A DNA stretch of 39,471 nucleotides from Candidatus Melainabacteria bacterium (GCA_018695135.1 JABHOV010000123.1:1-39471); one strand, 5' to 3'; positions 1 through 8,516 are shown, numbered from the stretch's first letter. A program made the numbers and translations. Notes: a model not told the origin generated them from the letters alone.

Positions 1-2
1 AA

Positions 3-521
3 AGTGAGCCCAGTAGTTTTTACTATCTCCCAGAACTGGCTATAGAAGATCAACTTGAGATCAATTCTGAACTACCCATCGAATCTTTTGCCATCAACAA
101 ATTCCTCGATGCCAGGTATAACGTAAGCCAAGCGACCAATACCGAGCTCAACGAGCTCTCTAGGCACTATTACCTCAAAACCCCATCCCAAGAGCGTTAC
201 CTAGAATATTCCATCCAGCTCAGCCCCGTCTTCATTGAGCAAATCCATGTTACAGAACCAGAATATGCACTAATCAAAAACAGATCAAGTACCGACTTTG
301 ATTTAAGCAATTGCAATTTTGCTGACAGCATAAGAGACCGCTATCAATTCAGCAATGAAATAATTCTAGCAAAATCAGAACTGCGTATTGAAACCAATCT
401 TGGGCTCAATAACACAGGAGCGGACCAGCTAGAACTCAAATGCAATGAAACAAGCTTGGATCAGTTTGTTTATGACAAACTCGATGAAGCTGGTTTTGGA
501 ATCAAGCTCAGCACTCGCTGA
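3..521 (+). CDS. Hypothetical protein, C-terminal part (open at left edge)
   Basis: An open frame runs from the window edge to a TGA at 519-521, giving about 172 residues of the C-terminal end. The start lies outside the window. The sequence is hydrophilic (for example YYLPELAIEDQLE near its beginning and YDKLDEAGFGIKLSTR at the end), with no membrane segment and no cofactor motif I recognise. I cannot name a family. It converges on clpX with only 9 bp between the two stop codons and no hairpin there, so the two transcripts probably overlap at their 3' ends. That it is coding is supported by the uninterrupted frame and ordinary amino-acid composition. Confidence 0.6.
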   Translation, partial: SEPSSFYYLPELAIEDQLEINSELPIESFAINKFLDARYNVSQATNTELNELSRHYYLKTPSQERYLEYSIQLSPVFIEQIHVTEPEYALIKNRSSTDFDLSNCNFADSIRDRYQFSNEIILAKSELRIETNLGLNNTGADQLELKCNETSLDQFVYDKLDEAGFGIKLSTR

Positions 522-530
522 AACAAAGGC

Positions 531-1871
531 TCAAGCTGTCTTTGGCTTGGCTTGCAGTTTTGCTGAACTTCTTTTAACTTCTTTTTTATTCGTTTCTATT
601 GGGATCACTTCGGCAAGATTAATCTTCTCAACCATCTGTCCAGTGACAACGATTTCCTTGATTGTTTTAGAAGACGGTACTTCAAACATAAGGTCCTTCA
701 TTACAGATTCAATAATACTTCTTAGTGCTCTTGCACCCATTTTACGTTTTTGCGCTTTTTCGGCAATAGCCACAATCGCATCATCATCAAAAGTCAATTC
801 AACACCATCCATTTCCAAGAGCTTGGCATATTGCTTAGTTAGTGAATTCCGAGGCTTGGTCAAAATCAATTTGAGAGTCTCAATATCAGGAGCTTCTAAA
901 TAGGAGACGATTGGCATACGTCCAACAAACTCTGGGATTAAACCAAAATGCACTAAATCCTCAGCCTCAACATACTTAAATGATTCGCTAAGACGCTTGG
1001 CTTTCTCATCATCAGTAGTACTAATAGAACCGAAACCAACAGTCGAATGTGATTTAAGCCTGCGCTTGTCTATGGTTTTATCCAAGCCAACAAAAGCACC
1101 ACCACAAATAAACAAAATATTGCTGGTATCAAGCTCAATCATATCCATTTGTGGATGTTTACGATTACCATGAGCAGGAATATTTGCTTTGGTACCTTCA
1201 ATCATTTTGAGCAAGGCTTGTTGTACTCCTTCACCAGAGACATCACGAGTAATAGATGGATTCTCAGACTTGCGGGTAATCTTGTCGATTTCATCAATAT
1301 AGATGATTCCTTTTTCTGCTTTTTCCAAATTGTTATCAGCATTTTGATAAAGTCTCTGTAAAATATTTTCAGCATCTTCACCAACATACCCAGCCTCTGT
1401 AATAGTGGTGGCATCTGCAATTGCAAAAGGTACATTGAGATACTTGGCAAGAGTCTCTACCACATGAGTCTTACCACTACCCGTTGGTCCTATCAATAAA
1501 ATATTAGACTTTTGGATTTCTATCTCATCTTCTTTAGAACTAAAATTGTGGAAAATTCTTTTGTAATGATTATAGACAGCAACTGACAAGGTCTTCTTCG
1601 CTTCATCACTGCCAATTACATACTCATCAAGATGCGCTTTAATTTCTTTGGGTGTTGGAATCTTGTCAGCATCAAAAAGATCAAAGCCTAGTTTTTTGGA
1701 GATTTCTTCTTCAAGCTCAGTACTAATACCTTCATCAACAAGAATCTCATTGCAAAGGTGTACGCATTCATCACAGATATAAATACCTGGGCCTGCTATT
1801 AGTTTTTGTACTTGATCTTGAGTTTTACCACAAAAAGAACATTGTAATAGTGGGAGGTCTTTCTTTGCCAT
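531..1871 (-). CDS. clpX: ATP-dependent Clp protease ATP-binding subunit ClpX
   Basis: AAA+ unfoldase that recognises tagged or native substrates and threads them into ClpP in the cytoplasm. The 446 residues show the whole family architecture: an N-terminal C4 zinc-binding domain (Cys 11, 14, 33, 36), Walker A GPTGSGKT at 128-135, the pore loop GYVG at about 161-164 and Walker B IIYIDEID at about 189-196. The RKH-type loop (HGNRKHPQ), the ClpP-docking loop as VGFGS and the sensor motif [10 protein letters not shown] are also present. The C-terminus ends in a short Lys/Ala-rich tail. It lies downstream of clpP on the same strand, separated by 169 bp, and has its own TATAAT 11 nt before the ATG. 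It is probably transcribed both alone and after clpP. Confidence 0.97.
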   Translation of the reverse strand: MAKKDLPLLQCSFCGKTQDQVQKLIAGPGIYICDECVHLCNEILVDEGISTELEEEISKKLGFDLFDADKIPTPKEIKAHLDEYVIGSDEAKKTLSVAVYNHYKRIFHNFSSKEDEIEIQKSNILLIGPTGSGKTHVVETLAKYLNVPFAIADATTITEAGYVGEDAENILQRLYQNADNNLEKAEKGIIYIDEIDKITRKSENPSITRDVSGEGVQQALLKMIEGTKANIPAHGNRKHPQMDMIELDTSNILFICGGAFVGLDKTIDKRRLKSHSTVGFGSISTTDDEKAKRLSESFKYVEAEDLVHFGLIPEFVGRMPIVSYLEAPDIETLKLILTKPRNSLTKQYAKLLEMDGVELTFDDDAIVAIAEKAQKRKMGARALRSIIESVMKDLMFEVPSSKTIKEIVVTGQMVEKINLAEVIPIETNKKEVKRSSAKLQAKPKTA

Positions 1872-1882
1872 ATATAGATTTA

Positions 1883-1888
1883 ATTATA
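1883..1888 (-). promoter_or_regulatory. -10 element of clpX
   Basis: Minus-strand TATAAT ends 11 nt before the clpX ATG. No Shine-Dalgarno sequence lies between them. A start site 6-7 nt downstream would leave a leader of only about 4-5 nt. A CTGACA lies upstream but at too short a spacing (12 nt) to be a standard -35. Confidence 0.55.
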
Positions 1889-2040
1889 GTACGTATTTTC
1901 TGTCAGCATGACGATACTTGCTCTTCTCGGTTAACAAGATCTTCTCCACACTTACTGTCAGCAAGCTCATTTCACAAAATATCTACAATTAGATTTGTAA
2001 GACCTGATTAAGAGCATGCTGTCAGACCTTTTATAAGATA

Positions 2041-2754
2041 CTATTTATTCTCAAGATCACCAGGACGCTTAATCACAACTTCATCAATCAAGCCATATTC
2101 CTTAGCTTGTTGTGCTGTCATGATATTGTCACGATCGGTATCTTTTTCAACGGTTTTAATGTCTTTGCCAGTGTTATAAGCAAGTATTCCATTTAATAAT
2201 TTTTTCAATCTCATGATTTCATTAGCTTGAATTTCAATATCAGAAGCTTGTCCTTGAGCGCCACCAAGAGGTTGGTGAATCAAAACTCTAGAGTTTGGTA
2301 AAGCCATTCTCTTACCTTTTTGTCCAGAACTTAGTAAAAAAGCACCCATACTTGCACACTGTCCAAGACAGATCGTTACGATGTCAGCACGAACATGCTG
2401 CATAGTATCGTACATTGCAAGACCAGCAGTAACAGAACCGCCAGGACTGTTGATGTAGAAATAAATATCTTTAGACGCATCTTCAGAATCCAAAAGAAGT
2501 AATTGTCCAACGATGATACTTGATACAGCATCATTCACTTCTGAAGTTAAAAATATAATACGTTCTCTCAGTAGTCTTGAAAATAAATCAAAACTTCTTT
2601 CTCCTCTTGGAGTAGTTTCAATTACACTTGGCACATACATACTCGTTATGTTATTAGTTGTCCCATGCACATCAAAGGGATTTGGTAATCCTAAGTCTTG
2701 GGTTATTGCTCTAATGTTAGCTTTTGTCTCTTGTTTAATATCTCTGTAATCCAT
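2041..2754 (-). CDS. clpP: ATP-dependent Clp protease proteolytic subunit ClpP
   Basis: Serine protease that forms the ClpXP chamber. With the start at 2754 the protein has 237 residues. The catalytic triad is visible: Ser135 in GQCASMGAF, His160 in [10 protein letters not shown] and Asp209 in DTDRDN. The family's usual N-terminus (MxVPxVxExTxRGERxxD) corresponds to Met39 here (ATG at 2640), so this ClpP has a roughly 38-residue N-terminal extension, or else translation starts at 2640. I chose 2754 because TATTTT lies exactly 6 nt before that ATG, matching the spacing seen at many neighbours. A further in-frame ATG is at 2772. No Shine-Dalgarno sequence precedes any of the three. It is divergent from the decarboxylase gene and upstream of clpX. 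Confidence 0.95.
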   Translation of the reverse strand: MDYRDIKQETKANIRAITQDLGLPNPFDVHGTTNNITSMYVPSVIETTPRGERSFDLFSRLLRERIIFLTSEVNDAVSSIIVGQLLLLDSEDASKDIYFYINSPGGSVTAGLAMYDTMQHVRADIVTICLGQCASMGAFLLSSGQKGKRMALPNSRVLIHQPLGGAQGQASDIEIQANEIMRLKKLLNGILAYNTGKDIKTVEKDTDRDNIMTAQQAKEYGLIDEVVIKRPGDLENK

Positions 2755-2815
2755 ACCTATAAAATACCACATTTCACAACGGCTCTATCCTCAAAATTTC
2801 ATCTGTTAGGAATTC

Positions 2816-2849
2816 ATTGAAAATGTAGAATCTCACCCTTATCTGACCG
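2816..2849 (+). repeat. Partial, degenerate copy of the 110-bp intergenic element
   Basis: This stretch resembles the first third of the elements at 6811 and 24123, sharing the core TCNCCCTTATCTG in the same orientation. It then diverges before the hairpins. Like the full copies it sits upstream of a plus-strand gene (the decarboxylase). It may be a remnant or chance similarity. Confidence 0.35.
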
Positions 2850-2870
2850 CGAGCAGCTTATCTTTAGCGC

Positions 2871-2876
2871 TACAAT
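2871..2876 (+). promoter_or_regulatory. -10 element of the decarboxylase-ldpA pair
   Basis: TACAAT lies 8 nt before the ATG at 2885, with no Shine-Dalgarno sequence between. This predicts a leaderless or near-leaderless mRNA. Confidence 0.5.
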
Positions 2877-2884
2877 TATTATTG

Positions 2885-4081
2885 ATGACTACACTTTCTC
2901 AAAGAATCAACGAACAGCTCGACAAAAACGATGTACCTTTTCATAGCCCTGCTCATGCAGGCAAATTAAACGCCAGAGACCTCACTGAATTGGATGGTCT
3001 TGATAACTTGCAATACCCTGAAGGAGTACTCAAAGAATCTCAAGAATTTATAGCGCAGATTTTTGGAGCCCAGTCTAGTTTCCTTTTGGTCAACGGCGCG
3101 AGTGTCGGTATGCAAGCAGCCTGTATCGCACTACAAATCTATCTCAATTCAATTAATGACAAACGCCCTGTCTTAGTTGCCCGCAATGTTCATAAGTCAG
3201 TGATAGCTGGAATTATACTTGCAGGTTTAACAATAGAGTGGTTTGAACCGGAGTGGAACGAAGAGCTTGGAATCTATACTGTAATCAATCGTCATTGCGA
3301 GGAGCTTGCGACGAAGCAATCTAATGCAAAGTATTCTGGCATCATTCTTACCAACCCGACTTATGAAGGTTTTTCTACGAGCCTGGATTGCCGCGCTTCG
3401 CTCGCAATGACGGACGGACCAATCATCGTTGACGAAGCTCATGGAGCTCATTACCAATTCTCCAATCAACTTCCTGCAACGGCTTTAGAGCAAGGTGCTG
3501 ATATCTCAGTACAGTCATGGCACAAAACTCTCGGTAGCTTAGGTCAAACAGGAGTCTTGCATATTTCTAAACAATGCAAAATCCCGAGTCAATATATTGA
3601 AGACTCACTACGTCTCTTGCAAACAACCAGCCCGAGTTATATATTAATGGAGAGCCTGACAGAAACAGCAAGCCTCTACGCCGATGAAGGACAAGGGATT
3701 GTAGAAGAAACAATTCGCATTAGTAAAAAAATCAAACTCAATCCATACCAGAATAACGATCCTTATCGATTTATTATTCAAGGACCTGGTTTTGCAATAG
3801 AAGAACTACTTGAAGAGAACGGGATTTTAATCGAAGCAGCTTACGAGAACTTCGCGCTTCTTTTTATTAATCCGGGGAATGATATTGCAGATATAACTAA
3901 ATTGAATTCTTGCGTCGCTGCTATCAAGGGGCTCTGTCAAAACTACCAAGTTACTGAAATCACAAAATCTCAAACACTAAGCAAGAGTAATTTACGTGAA
4001 GCTTACTTTGAAGGCGATACCGAGATATATGCCCCTTGTCCTCCAGGGATTGCAAGGGAAATACCAGGTCAAAAGAGATGA
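2885..4081 (+). CDS. Orn/Lys/Arg decarboxylase family PLP enzyme
   Basis: Fold-type I PLP-dependent amino-acid decarboxylase (arginine, lysine or ornithine; the substrate cannot be told from sequence). It would make agmatine, cadaverine or putrescine. Visible motifs in order are the N-terminal HSPAHAGK segment, the LVNGASVGMQA cofactor-phosphate region, TNPTYEG, VDEAHGAHYQF and the Schiff-base lysine in QSWHKTLGS (Lys214). At 398 residues it is of the short form. It starts at ATG 2885; an in-frame TTG one codon earlier is unlikely. Its stop overlaps the ldpA start as ATGA, so the two are translationally coupled. Oddity: a palindromic repeat is read in frame on both sides of TNPTYEG (3291-3412), replacing ordinary family sequence. 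Confidence 0.9.
   Translation: MTTLSQRINEQLDKNDVPFHSPAHAGKLNARDLTELDGLDNLQYPEGVLKESQEFIAQIFGAQSSFLLVNGASVGMQAACIALQIYLNSINDKRPVLVARNVHKSVIAGIILAGLTIEWFEPEWNEELGIYTVINRHCEELATKQSNAKYSGIILTNPTYEGFSTSLDCRASLAMTDGPIIVDEAHGAHYQFSNQLPATALEQGADISVQSWHKTLGSLGQTGVLHISKQCKIPSQYIEDSLRLLQTTSPSYILMESLTETASLYADEGQGIVEETIRISKKIKLNPYQNNDPYRFIIQGPGFAIEELLEENGILIEAAYENFALLFINPGNDIADITKLNSCVAAIKGLCQNYQVTEITKSQTLSKSNLREAYFEGDTEIYAPCPPGIAREIPGQKR
3291..3412. repeat. Rickettsia-palindrome-like repeat arms inside the decarboxylase frame
   Basis: The left arm (3291-3323) starts GTCATTGCGAGGAGC and the right arm (3384-3412) ends CGCTCGCAATGACG. The arms are inverted relative to each other and flank about 60 bp that encode the conserved TNPTYEG. 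In frame they read RHCEELATKQS and LDCRASLAMT. These are familiar translations of a palindromic repeat widespread in bacterial genomes. A related half-copy lies at 26685-26713. Confidence 0.8.
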
Positions 4082-5109
4082 TTCAAACTGACTCACATGT
4101 AATCACTAAGCTAGAAGAACACAAGTTCTACAAACTAATCATTGGAGCAGCGCTCAAGGACTATAAGACCATCGAAGAATATGCTTATCTCTTCTCTCAC
4201 GCTGGAGCCGACGCAATAGATATTTCTGCCTTCCCACATTCAGTCGTTTCTGCCAAGCAAGGAATTGCGCAAGCTCTAACACAAGACTCAAAGCTAAAAG
4301 AGCCATTAATTATGGTCAGTGTCAATATCGGTCAAGACCCGCACTTCAGGCGTATTGAACTGAATGAAAGTAATTGCACAGAGTGTTTAGCATGTATTCC
4401 CACTTGCCCTTCGGGCGCGTTCAAGGGAACAGAAAAAGGAGAAGAGAAAGACAATAGCCATTTGCCCTCCTCCTCAGTCCCCTCTCCCAGATTCTCGTAT
4501 AACGAGAATCTCTGCTTCGGCTGCTCCCTCTGCCTGCCAAGCTGCCACTTTGATGCACTCAAATTCACAAACTGGTCAGCCTTTGAAACCAAGTCACTAA
4601 TTGAGCTTCAAGAGCTTGGTGCAAGAGCAATTGAGATTCATCTTAATAATGACTTGGATGCATTTAGTGAGTTCTATAAATCAATACCAGAGTTTGAACT
4701 AGAGTCATTTTGTATTGGCTCTGGGCAAATGGACCCAGCTCAATTAGTCAAAGCAGCTGAAACTATAATCCAGGAAGTCAAAAACAAACATGGCTCAAGC
4801 AAAGCATGCATTATTCAAATTGATGGCCAAGCCATGTCTGGTGCGACAGGACAAAATACTGACATCATAAGTATTGAAGCAGCCAGATCAATAATGCATT
4901 TACAAAGTGATACCGTCTTTATTCAATTAGCAGGTGGAATCACAGACAAGAGTTTTAACAAGGCTTTTGAAGCCGGTGTCAAAGTCAACGGAGTTGCGAT
5001 TGGCTCTTTTGCACGTAAAAAAATATCTACAATAAAGGATGTCGATAAAAAGATCGAATGGGCAAAAACATTAGTCAAAAACCCGGGAACACTTAGCTTC
5101 GATAATTAA
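4078..5109 (+). CDS. ldpA: LdpA-type double [4Fe-4S] cluster protein
   Basis: Resembles LdpA, a cyanobacterial iron-sulfur protein linked to redox input into the circadian clock. There is no photosynthetic context here, so a general redox-sensing role is more cautious. The 343 residues contain two ferredoxin-type clusters (Cys 100, 103, 106, 110 and Cys 146, 149, 152, 156), followed by a C-terminal LdpA-like domain (QIDGQAMSGATGQ, QLAGGITDKS). The start is the ATG overlapping the decarboxylase stop (ATGA). An in-frame ATG at 4036 inside the upstream gene would add 14 residues with no family support. Between the two clusters lies a low-complexity Glu/Lys/Ser/Pro insert of about 30 residues, whose DNA contains a perfect short palindrome. 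Confidence 0.85.
   Translation: MIQTDSHVITKLEEHKFYKLIIGAALKDYKTIEEYAYLFSHAGADAIDISAFPHSVVSAKQGIAQALTQDSKLKEPLIMVSVNIGQDPHFRRIELNESNCTECLACIPTCPSGAFKGTEKGEEKDNSHLPSSSVPSPRFSYNENLCFGCSLCLPSCHFDALKFTNWSAFETKSLIELQELGARAIEIHLNNDLDAFSEFYKSIPEFELESFCIGSGQMDPAQLVKAAETIIQEVKNKHGSSKACIIQIDGQAMSGATGQNTDIISIEAARSIMHLQSDTVFIQLAGGITDKSFNKAFEAGVKVNGVAIGSFARKKISTIKDVDKKIEWAKTLVKNPGTLSFDN
4489..4511. repeat. Perfect 10-bp-arm palindrome inside ldpA
   Basis: AGATTCTCGT at 4489-4498 and its exact complement at 4502-4511 flank a 3-nt loop. It lies in the insert between the two iron-sulfur motifs, next to purine/pyrimidine-skewed sequence unlike the rest of the gene. Confidence 0.7.
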
Positions 5110-5189
5110 ACTTTAATCTCCAGATCTAATTCCCTAGTAAATATAGGCCAATATCGTCTATCAGACTAGGTAAAAGCCGTAAAACATAA

Positions 5190-5217
5190 TTACAAATTAA
5201 CAATTCACCGGTATAAT
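5190..5217 (+). promoter_or_regulatory. Promoter of the Ycf45-like gene
   Basis: TTACAA (5190-5195) and TATAAT (5212-5217) are spaced by 16 bp. Transcription would start near 5224, giving a 5' leader of about 130 nt before the Shine-Dalgarno sequence and ATG at 5353. This is one of the few promoters in the window with both a -35-like box and a long leader. I see no riboswitch in the leader. Confidence 0.5.
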
Positions 5218-5352
5218 ATAAATAGGCGCAGCAGCCAATCACGATGACTCAAGTTAAAGCGATTAAGTTTCTAAATAAAATATTAAGATCTTGCTTCGTT
5301 GGTCAGAATGAATTCGTAACGACACGCCTAAACAAAGGAGAATCATAAACAT

Positions 5353-6744
5353 ATGATGGTAGATATTAGAAACGACGACGTAGCTGAAATCATCGAGCTA
5401 CTCCCAGTGACAATACAGAAGATACTCAAAGAACATGACCTTAGCAGACTAATAGAAATAGTAATCGACCTTGGCAGAATACCGGAAGCCAGATTTGCAA
5501 AAAATAAAACGATACTACTTGGCGATACAAGCGCCACGAAAGACACCATTAAAAATATAACAAGCCAGATCGGGGAATTCGATCACTCGAATAGAGCAGG
5601 GCTCGAAGGCACCTTACACAGAATAAGTTGTGTCAAAAACAAAAACAACCTCGTAATAGGATTAACAATGCGTATTGGAAGATCCATCTTTGGCACTATT
5701 CAAATCATCAAAGACTATCTAGACCAAAACAAATCAGTACTACTTTTGGGACCTCCAGGTGTCGGCAAAACCACTATGCTAAGAGAGATTGCTCATCACC
5801 TTTCAACTCAAAAAGAAAAACGAGTAGTAGTAATAGATACATCTAACGAGATTGCAGGAGACAGTGATATACCTCACTCAGCAATCGGTAGATCACGTAG
5901 AATGCAATTACCATACGACAAAAAACAACACGATGTAATGATTGAAGCAGTTGAAAATCATACACCAGAAGTCATTGTAATTGATGAAATCGGCACCAAA
6001 GAAGAAGCCGAGGCAGCAAGAACAATTGCAGAGCGTGGTGTAACCCTCGTTGGGACTGCTCATGGTAACAATATAGAAAACGTAATTCAAAATCCAACTC
6101 TTAGTGATTTGGTTGGTGGAATACAATGCGTTACTCTTGGCGATGAAGAAGCCAAAAAGCGTGGTACTCGCAAAACAATACTAGAGAGAGCATCTAAGCC
6201 AACTTTTGATATTTGTATTGAGATCGTTGATAAATACACAGTCAATGTACACAAGAACGTAGCCAACAGTGTTGATGCAATGCTACGAGATTCGCCAATA
6301 CACCCAGAGCTGCGTAAACGCGATAAGGAAACAGATGAAGTTACTATTTTAGAAAGAGCGGAGACTCAAGCAGGTGTTGCAGAACTACCATTTAATAAGG
6401 ATGGTATGTCAATTGCTATTTATCCTTACGCAATCAGCAAATCACTACTCAAAAGAGCAGCAAGCAGCTATAGCGAAATCAAGTTCACTATCGTGAATAC
6501 ACTTGATGACGCTGATGTAGTTTTTGCACTTAAGAGTTACACCAGTGCAGATTCCAAGATCTTCAAGATTACAGAATCTAAGAACCTAACAGTCAAGATT
6601 GTTGATGAGAATTCACTAGGCAAAATTAGCCAAAACTTGGAAGAGTTGATTAGTGAGCTTCCTTATATAGACAAGGACTGGAACAATGCACAAGGCGGCA
6701 TTGCAGACCTTGCAAGTATCAACCTTGTAAATCAAGCGGTTTAA
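5353..6744 (+). CDS. Ycf45/SpoIIIAA-like AAA ATPase
   Basis: P-loop ATPase of the family that includes chloroplast/cyanobacterial Ycf45 and is related to SpoIIIAA and secretion-type ATPases; its function is not established. The 463 residues have an N-terminal domain (about 1-110), Walker A GPPGVGKT at 133-140, Walker B VIVIDEI at about 207-213 and the family signature around TAHGNN. A C-terminal alpha/beta region of the type seen in Ycf45 proteins follows. AAAGGAGAA lies 10-12 nt before the first of two consecutive ATGs (5353 and 5356). It is monocistronic, bounded by its own promoter and the terminator at 6772. Confidence 0.85.
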   Translation: MMVDIRNDDVAEIIELLPVTIQKILKEHDLSRLIEIVIDLGRIPEARFAKNKTILLGDTSATKDTIKNITSQIGEFDHSNRAGLEGTLHRISCVKNKNNLVIGLTMRIGRSIFGTIQIIKDYLDQNKSVLLLGPPGVGKTTMLREIAHHLSTQKEKRVVVIDTSNEIAGDSDIPHSAIGRSRRMQLPYDKKQHDVMIEAVENHTPEVIVIDEIGTKEEAEAARTIAERGVTLVGTAHGNNIENVIQNPTLSDLVGGIQCVTLGDEEAKKRGTRKTILERASKPTFDICIEIVDKYTVNVHKNVANSVDAMLRDSPIHPELRKRDKETDEVTILERAETQAGVAELPFNKDGMSIAIYPYAISKSLLKRAASSYSEIKFTIVNTLDDADVVFALKSYTSADSKIFKITESKNLTVKIVDENSLGKISQNLEELISELPYIDKDWNNAQGGIADLASINLVNQAV

Positions 6745-6771
6745 ACCAAACCGTCTGAAATAACTAAGAAA

Positions 6772-6803
6772 AAGAAAGAGCTCTTGCAAAAGGGCTCTTT
6801 CTT
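6772..6803 (+). terminator. Intrinsic terminator of the Ycf45-like gene
   Basis: AAGAAAGAGC (6772-6781) pairs exactly with GCTCTTTCTT (6794-6803), with a 12-nt loop, 28 bp after the stop codon. The 3' arm supplies the T-rich tract. Confidence 0.75.
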
Positions 6804-6810
6804 CATTAAT

Positions 6811-6920
6811 AATGCTCTGAAAAAAGCAAAGTCTCAACCCTTATCTGTCACGTGCGTCGCACGGACAGAACATTTTTTCATGGACCCGACTAGAAAAACT
6901 TCGTTTTTCAGCGTGTCCTT
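6811..6920 (+). ncRNA. 110-bp structured repeated element, copy 1 (candidate ncRNA or leader)
   Basis: Nearly identical to 24123-24232 and unlike any protein-coding sequence. It contains a hairpin at 6845-6868 (CTGTC-A-CGTGC / GCACG-GACAG, 3-nt loop, one bulged A) and a second at 6893-6909 (GAAAAAC TTC GTTTTTC). In the other copy the loop of the first hairpin changes while the stem stays intact. Both copies point toward a plus-strand gene with a strong Shine-Dalgarno sequence. It could be a small RNA, a leader element or a mobile palindromic repeat. I matched no known RNA family. Confidence 0.5.
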
Positions 6921-7046
6921 AAAACCGTTTATTTACTGGTTTTATTAGCTTTACTAAAAAAAATAGCCAGTTTTAACCCAAGCTTAACTTCGATAAGTTA
7001 AATAAGGTCATAGCAGAGCAAAAGCTTTAGCGAAGAGAAGGAAATC
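6921..7046 (+). promoter_or_regulatory. Leader region of the four-gene operon
   Basis: Two further small inverted repeats lie between the structured element and the first gene: AAAACC/GGTTTT (6921-6926 and 6938-6943), and TTAACTT/AAGTTAA (6984-6990 and 6995-7001, 4-nt loop). The Shine-Dalgarno GAAGGAA sits just before the ATG at 7047. I see no convincing -10/-35 pair. Together with the terminator and repeat this accounts for the gene-free stretch 6745-7046. Confidence 0.4.
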
Positions 7047-8516
7047 ATGCCAACTATCAAAGTATCAATTACAGACCTCAAGACAGCTATCGGCAAGGCC
7101 GAGAAGAAAGCTGCTGATGCGCAAGATAAAGATACAGACAACAGAATCTTAGATTCGCAAATCAGGGGTGCCAATGCAAGAGTTAAAGATGCAGAATCTG
7201 CTGTAACTAGATCTGAGATGACTAAGCAAGAAGCTCAAGACAAATTATCACCACCACCAACAAAACAAATAACTTCTGACGGTAAGAAAGGCGGTACTAA
7301 GACAGTTGTAGACGAAAGAGAAAAAGATAAATTACAAGCTCAAGTAAGAGCAGCAGATACTCAAATTCAACAAGCACAATCAGCAGTTGAAGACTCGCGA
7401 GCTGAAGCAGAGAAATTAACTTCTCAAGCATTAGATGGAGCTGGAGTAAGCGACGGACAACAGCAAGCAATGGGTGAACTTTCTCAGCTACTGTCTGAAC
7501 TTAAATCAACAGCAGAAACTGCTACTGAAGCTGAGTTAACAGGAGATGAGTTCCAAACTAAATTACAATCTGCCGTAGATCAATCAGCCCAACTCGCAGA
7601 AGAATTACCAGACGAAGCAAATGAAGCACTTATTAGTTTCTGGGAAGAAATACAAGAAGGTTTTGAATCAATTCAAGAAGATTTTACTACAGGAACAACA
7701 CCGGATCCTTATGAAATAGAAGCAGGAGATAAAGCCGCAAATTATACACAATTCTTCCAAGATTTTGATGGAGAAATGGCACAACTCATTACTAGACTAG
7801 GACCAGGTGGTACTGACGAGGACGCTTTAGATGATCCAACAGGTTCGATAGTAACAAGAATTACAGAGGCACGAAGCGGATTAATGGACAACTCAGGCAA
7901 ATTCCTTCAGGGACTTAATGAGAATGACACCAAAAAATTAACAGAGTTGATGGACCAAGTTAAGATCATGAATAACAATCTTGACAAAGATAGAGAAGTT
8001 CCGAGTGCTGATTTTGCAAAATTAATTAATTCAACCAATGCTTTTGCAAATACATTAGCAAGTGGGGGCGGCAACTACAACCTAATACTAGCTACTCAAT
8101 TTGACTCAATTGATAACAGTGCTGGAAGAATCGCAGACAATATCCCAGCAAATCAAAGATTTACAGACCTGATGACTACTTTAGGTGGCATCAGTAATCC
8201 AAATCAATATGATGGATTACTTGCACCTGACTTTGAAGCAATCAAAGGGATCCAAGAGCAATTTGCTGATGCATCTACTGCACTAAGAGACCAAGGAGGC
8301 TTTAGTACAGATGGAACCGGCTTTAGTGAACAAGACTTCACGGACTTAATGGATCAAACAGAGGCACTAGCGACCAGATTAACTGATGACTATGATCTTA
8401 ATCCACCGCCAGTAGTAACTAATTCCGGTCCAGGTACAACACCTAATGGTCCACCAGTAACGAGTAGACCAAGAGGCGGGGCAGCGTCAAGAGCAGGTTC
8501 AGTCGGAAGAAGATAA
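7047..8516 (+). CDS. Operon protein A: coiled-coil protein with PPPTK-GGTKTVVD motif
   Basis: Unrecognised 489-residue protein with no cysteine, no signal peptide and no membrane segment. Residues 1-66 and about 90-160 are predicted long Ala/Gln/Glu-rich helices (coiled coil). They are joined by a conserved loop, KLSPPPTK...GGTKTVVD (67-89), which recurs in the fourth gene of the operon. Residues 160-450 are mainly helical and acidic, with recurring FxxLM segments. The last 40 residues are a Gly/Pro-rich basic tail ending SVGRR. GAAGGAA precedes the ATG. It is followed after 15 bp by the next gene. Size, composition and lack of cysteine suggest a structural or exported protein. That is inference; no homologue is known to me. 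Confidence 0.8.
   Translation: MPTIKVSITDLKTAIGKAEKKAADAQDKDTDNRILDSQIRGANARVKDAESAVTRSEMTKQEAQDKLSPPPTKQITSDGKKGGTKTVVDEREKDKLQAQVRAADTQIQQAQSAVEDSRAEAEKLTSQALDGAGVSDGQQQAMGELSQLLSELKSTAETATEAELTGDEFQTKLQSAVDQSAQLAEELPDEANEALISFWEEIQEGFESIQEDFTTGTTPDPYEIEAGDKAANYTQFFQDFDGEMAQLITRLGPGGTDEDALDDPTGSIVTRITEARSGLMDNSGKFLQGLNENDTKKLTELMDQVKIMNNNLDKDREVPSADFAKLINSTNAFANTLASGGGNYNLILATQFDSIDNSAGRIADNIPANQRFTDLMTTLGGISNPNQYDGLLAPDFEAIKGIQEQFADASTALRDQGGFSTDGTGFSEQDFTDLMDQTEALATRLTDDYDLNPPPVVTNSGPGTTPNGPPVTSRPRGGAASRAGSVGRR

Noticed and set aside
2000-2029. Possible shortened copy of the 40-bp palindrome between clpP and clpX
   Set aside because: Only AGACCTGATTA and part of the centre resemble the repeat. 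The arms are not inverted, so similarity may be chance.
4036-4077. Longer ldpA start at 4036
   Set aside because: The extra residues lie inside the decarboxylase end and show no family similarity. The ATGA overlap at 4078 is the usual coupled start.
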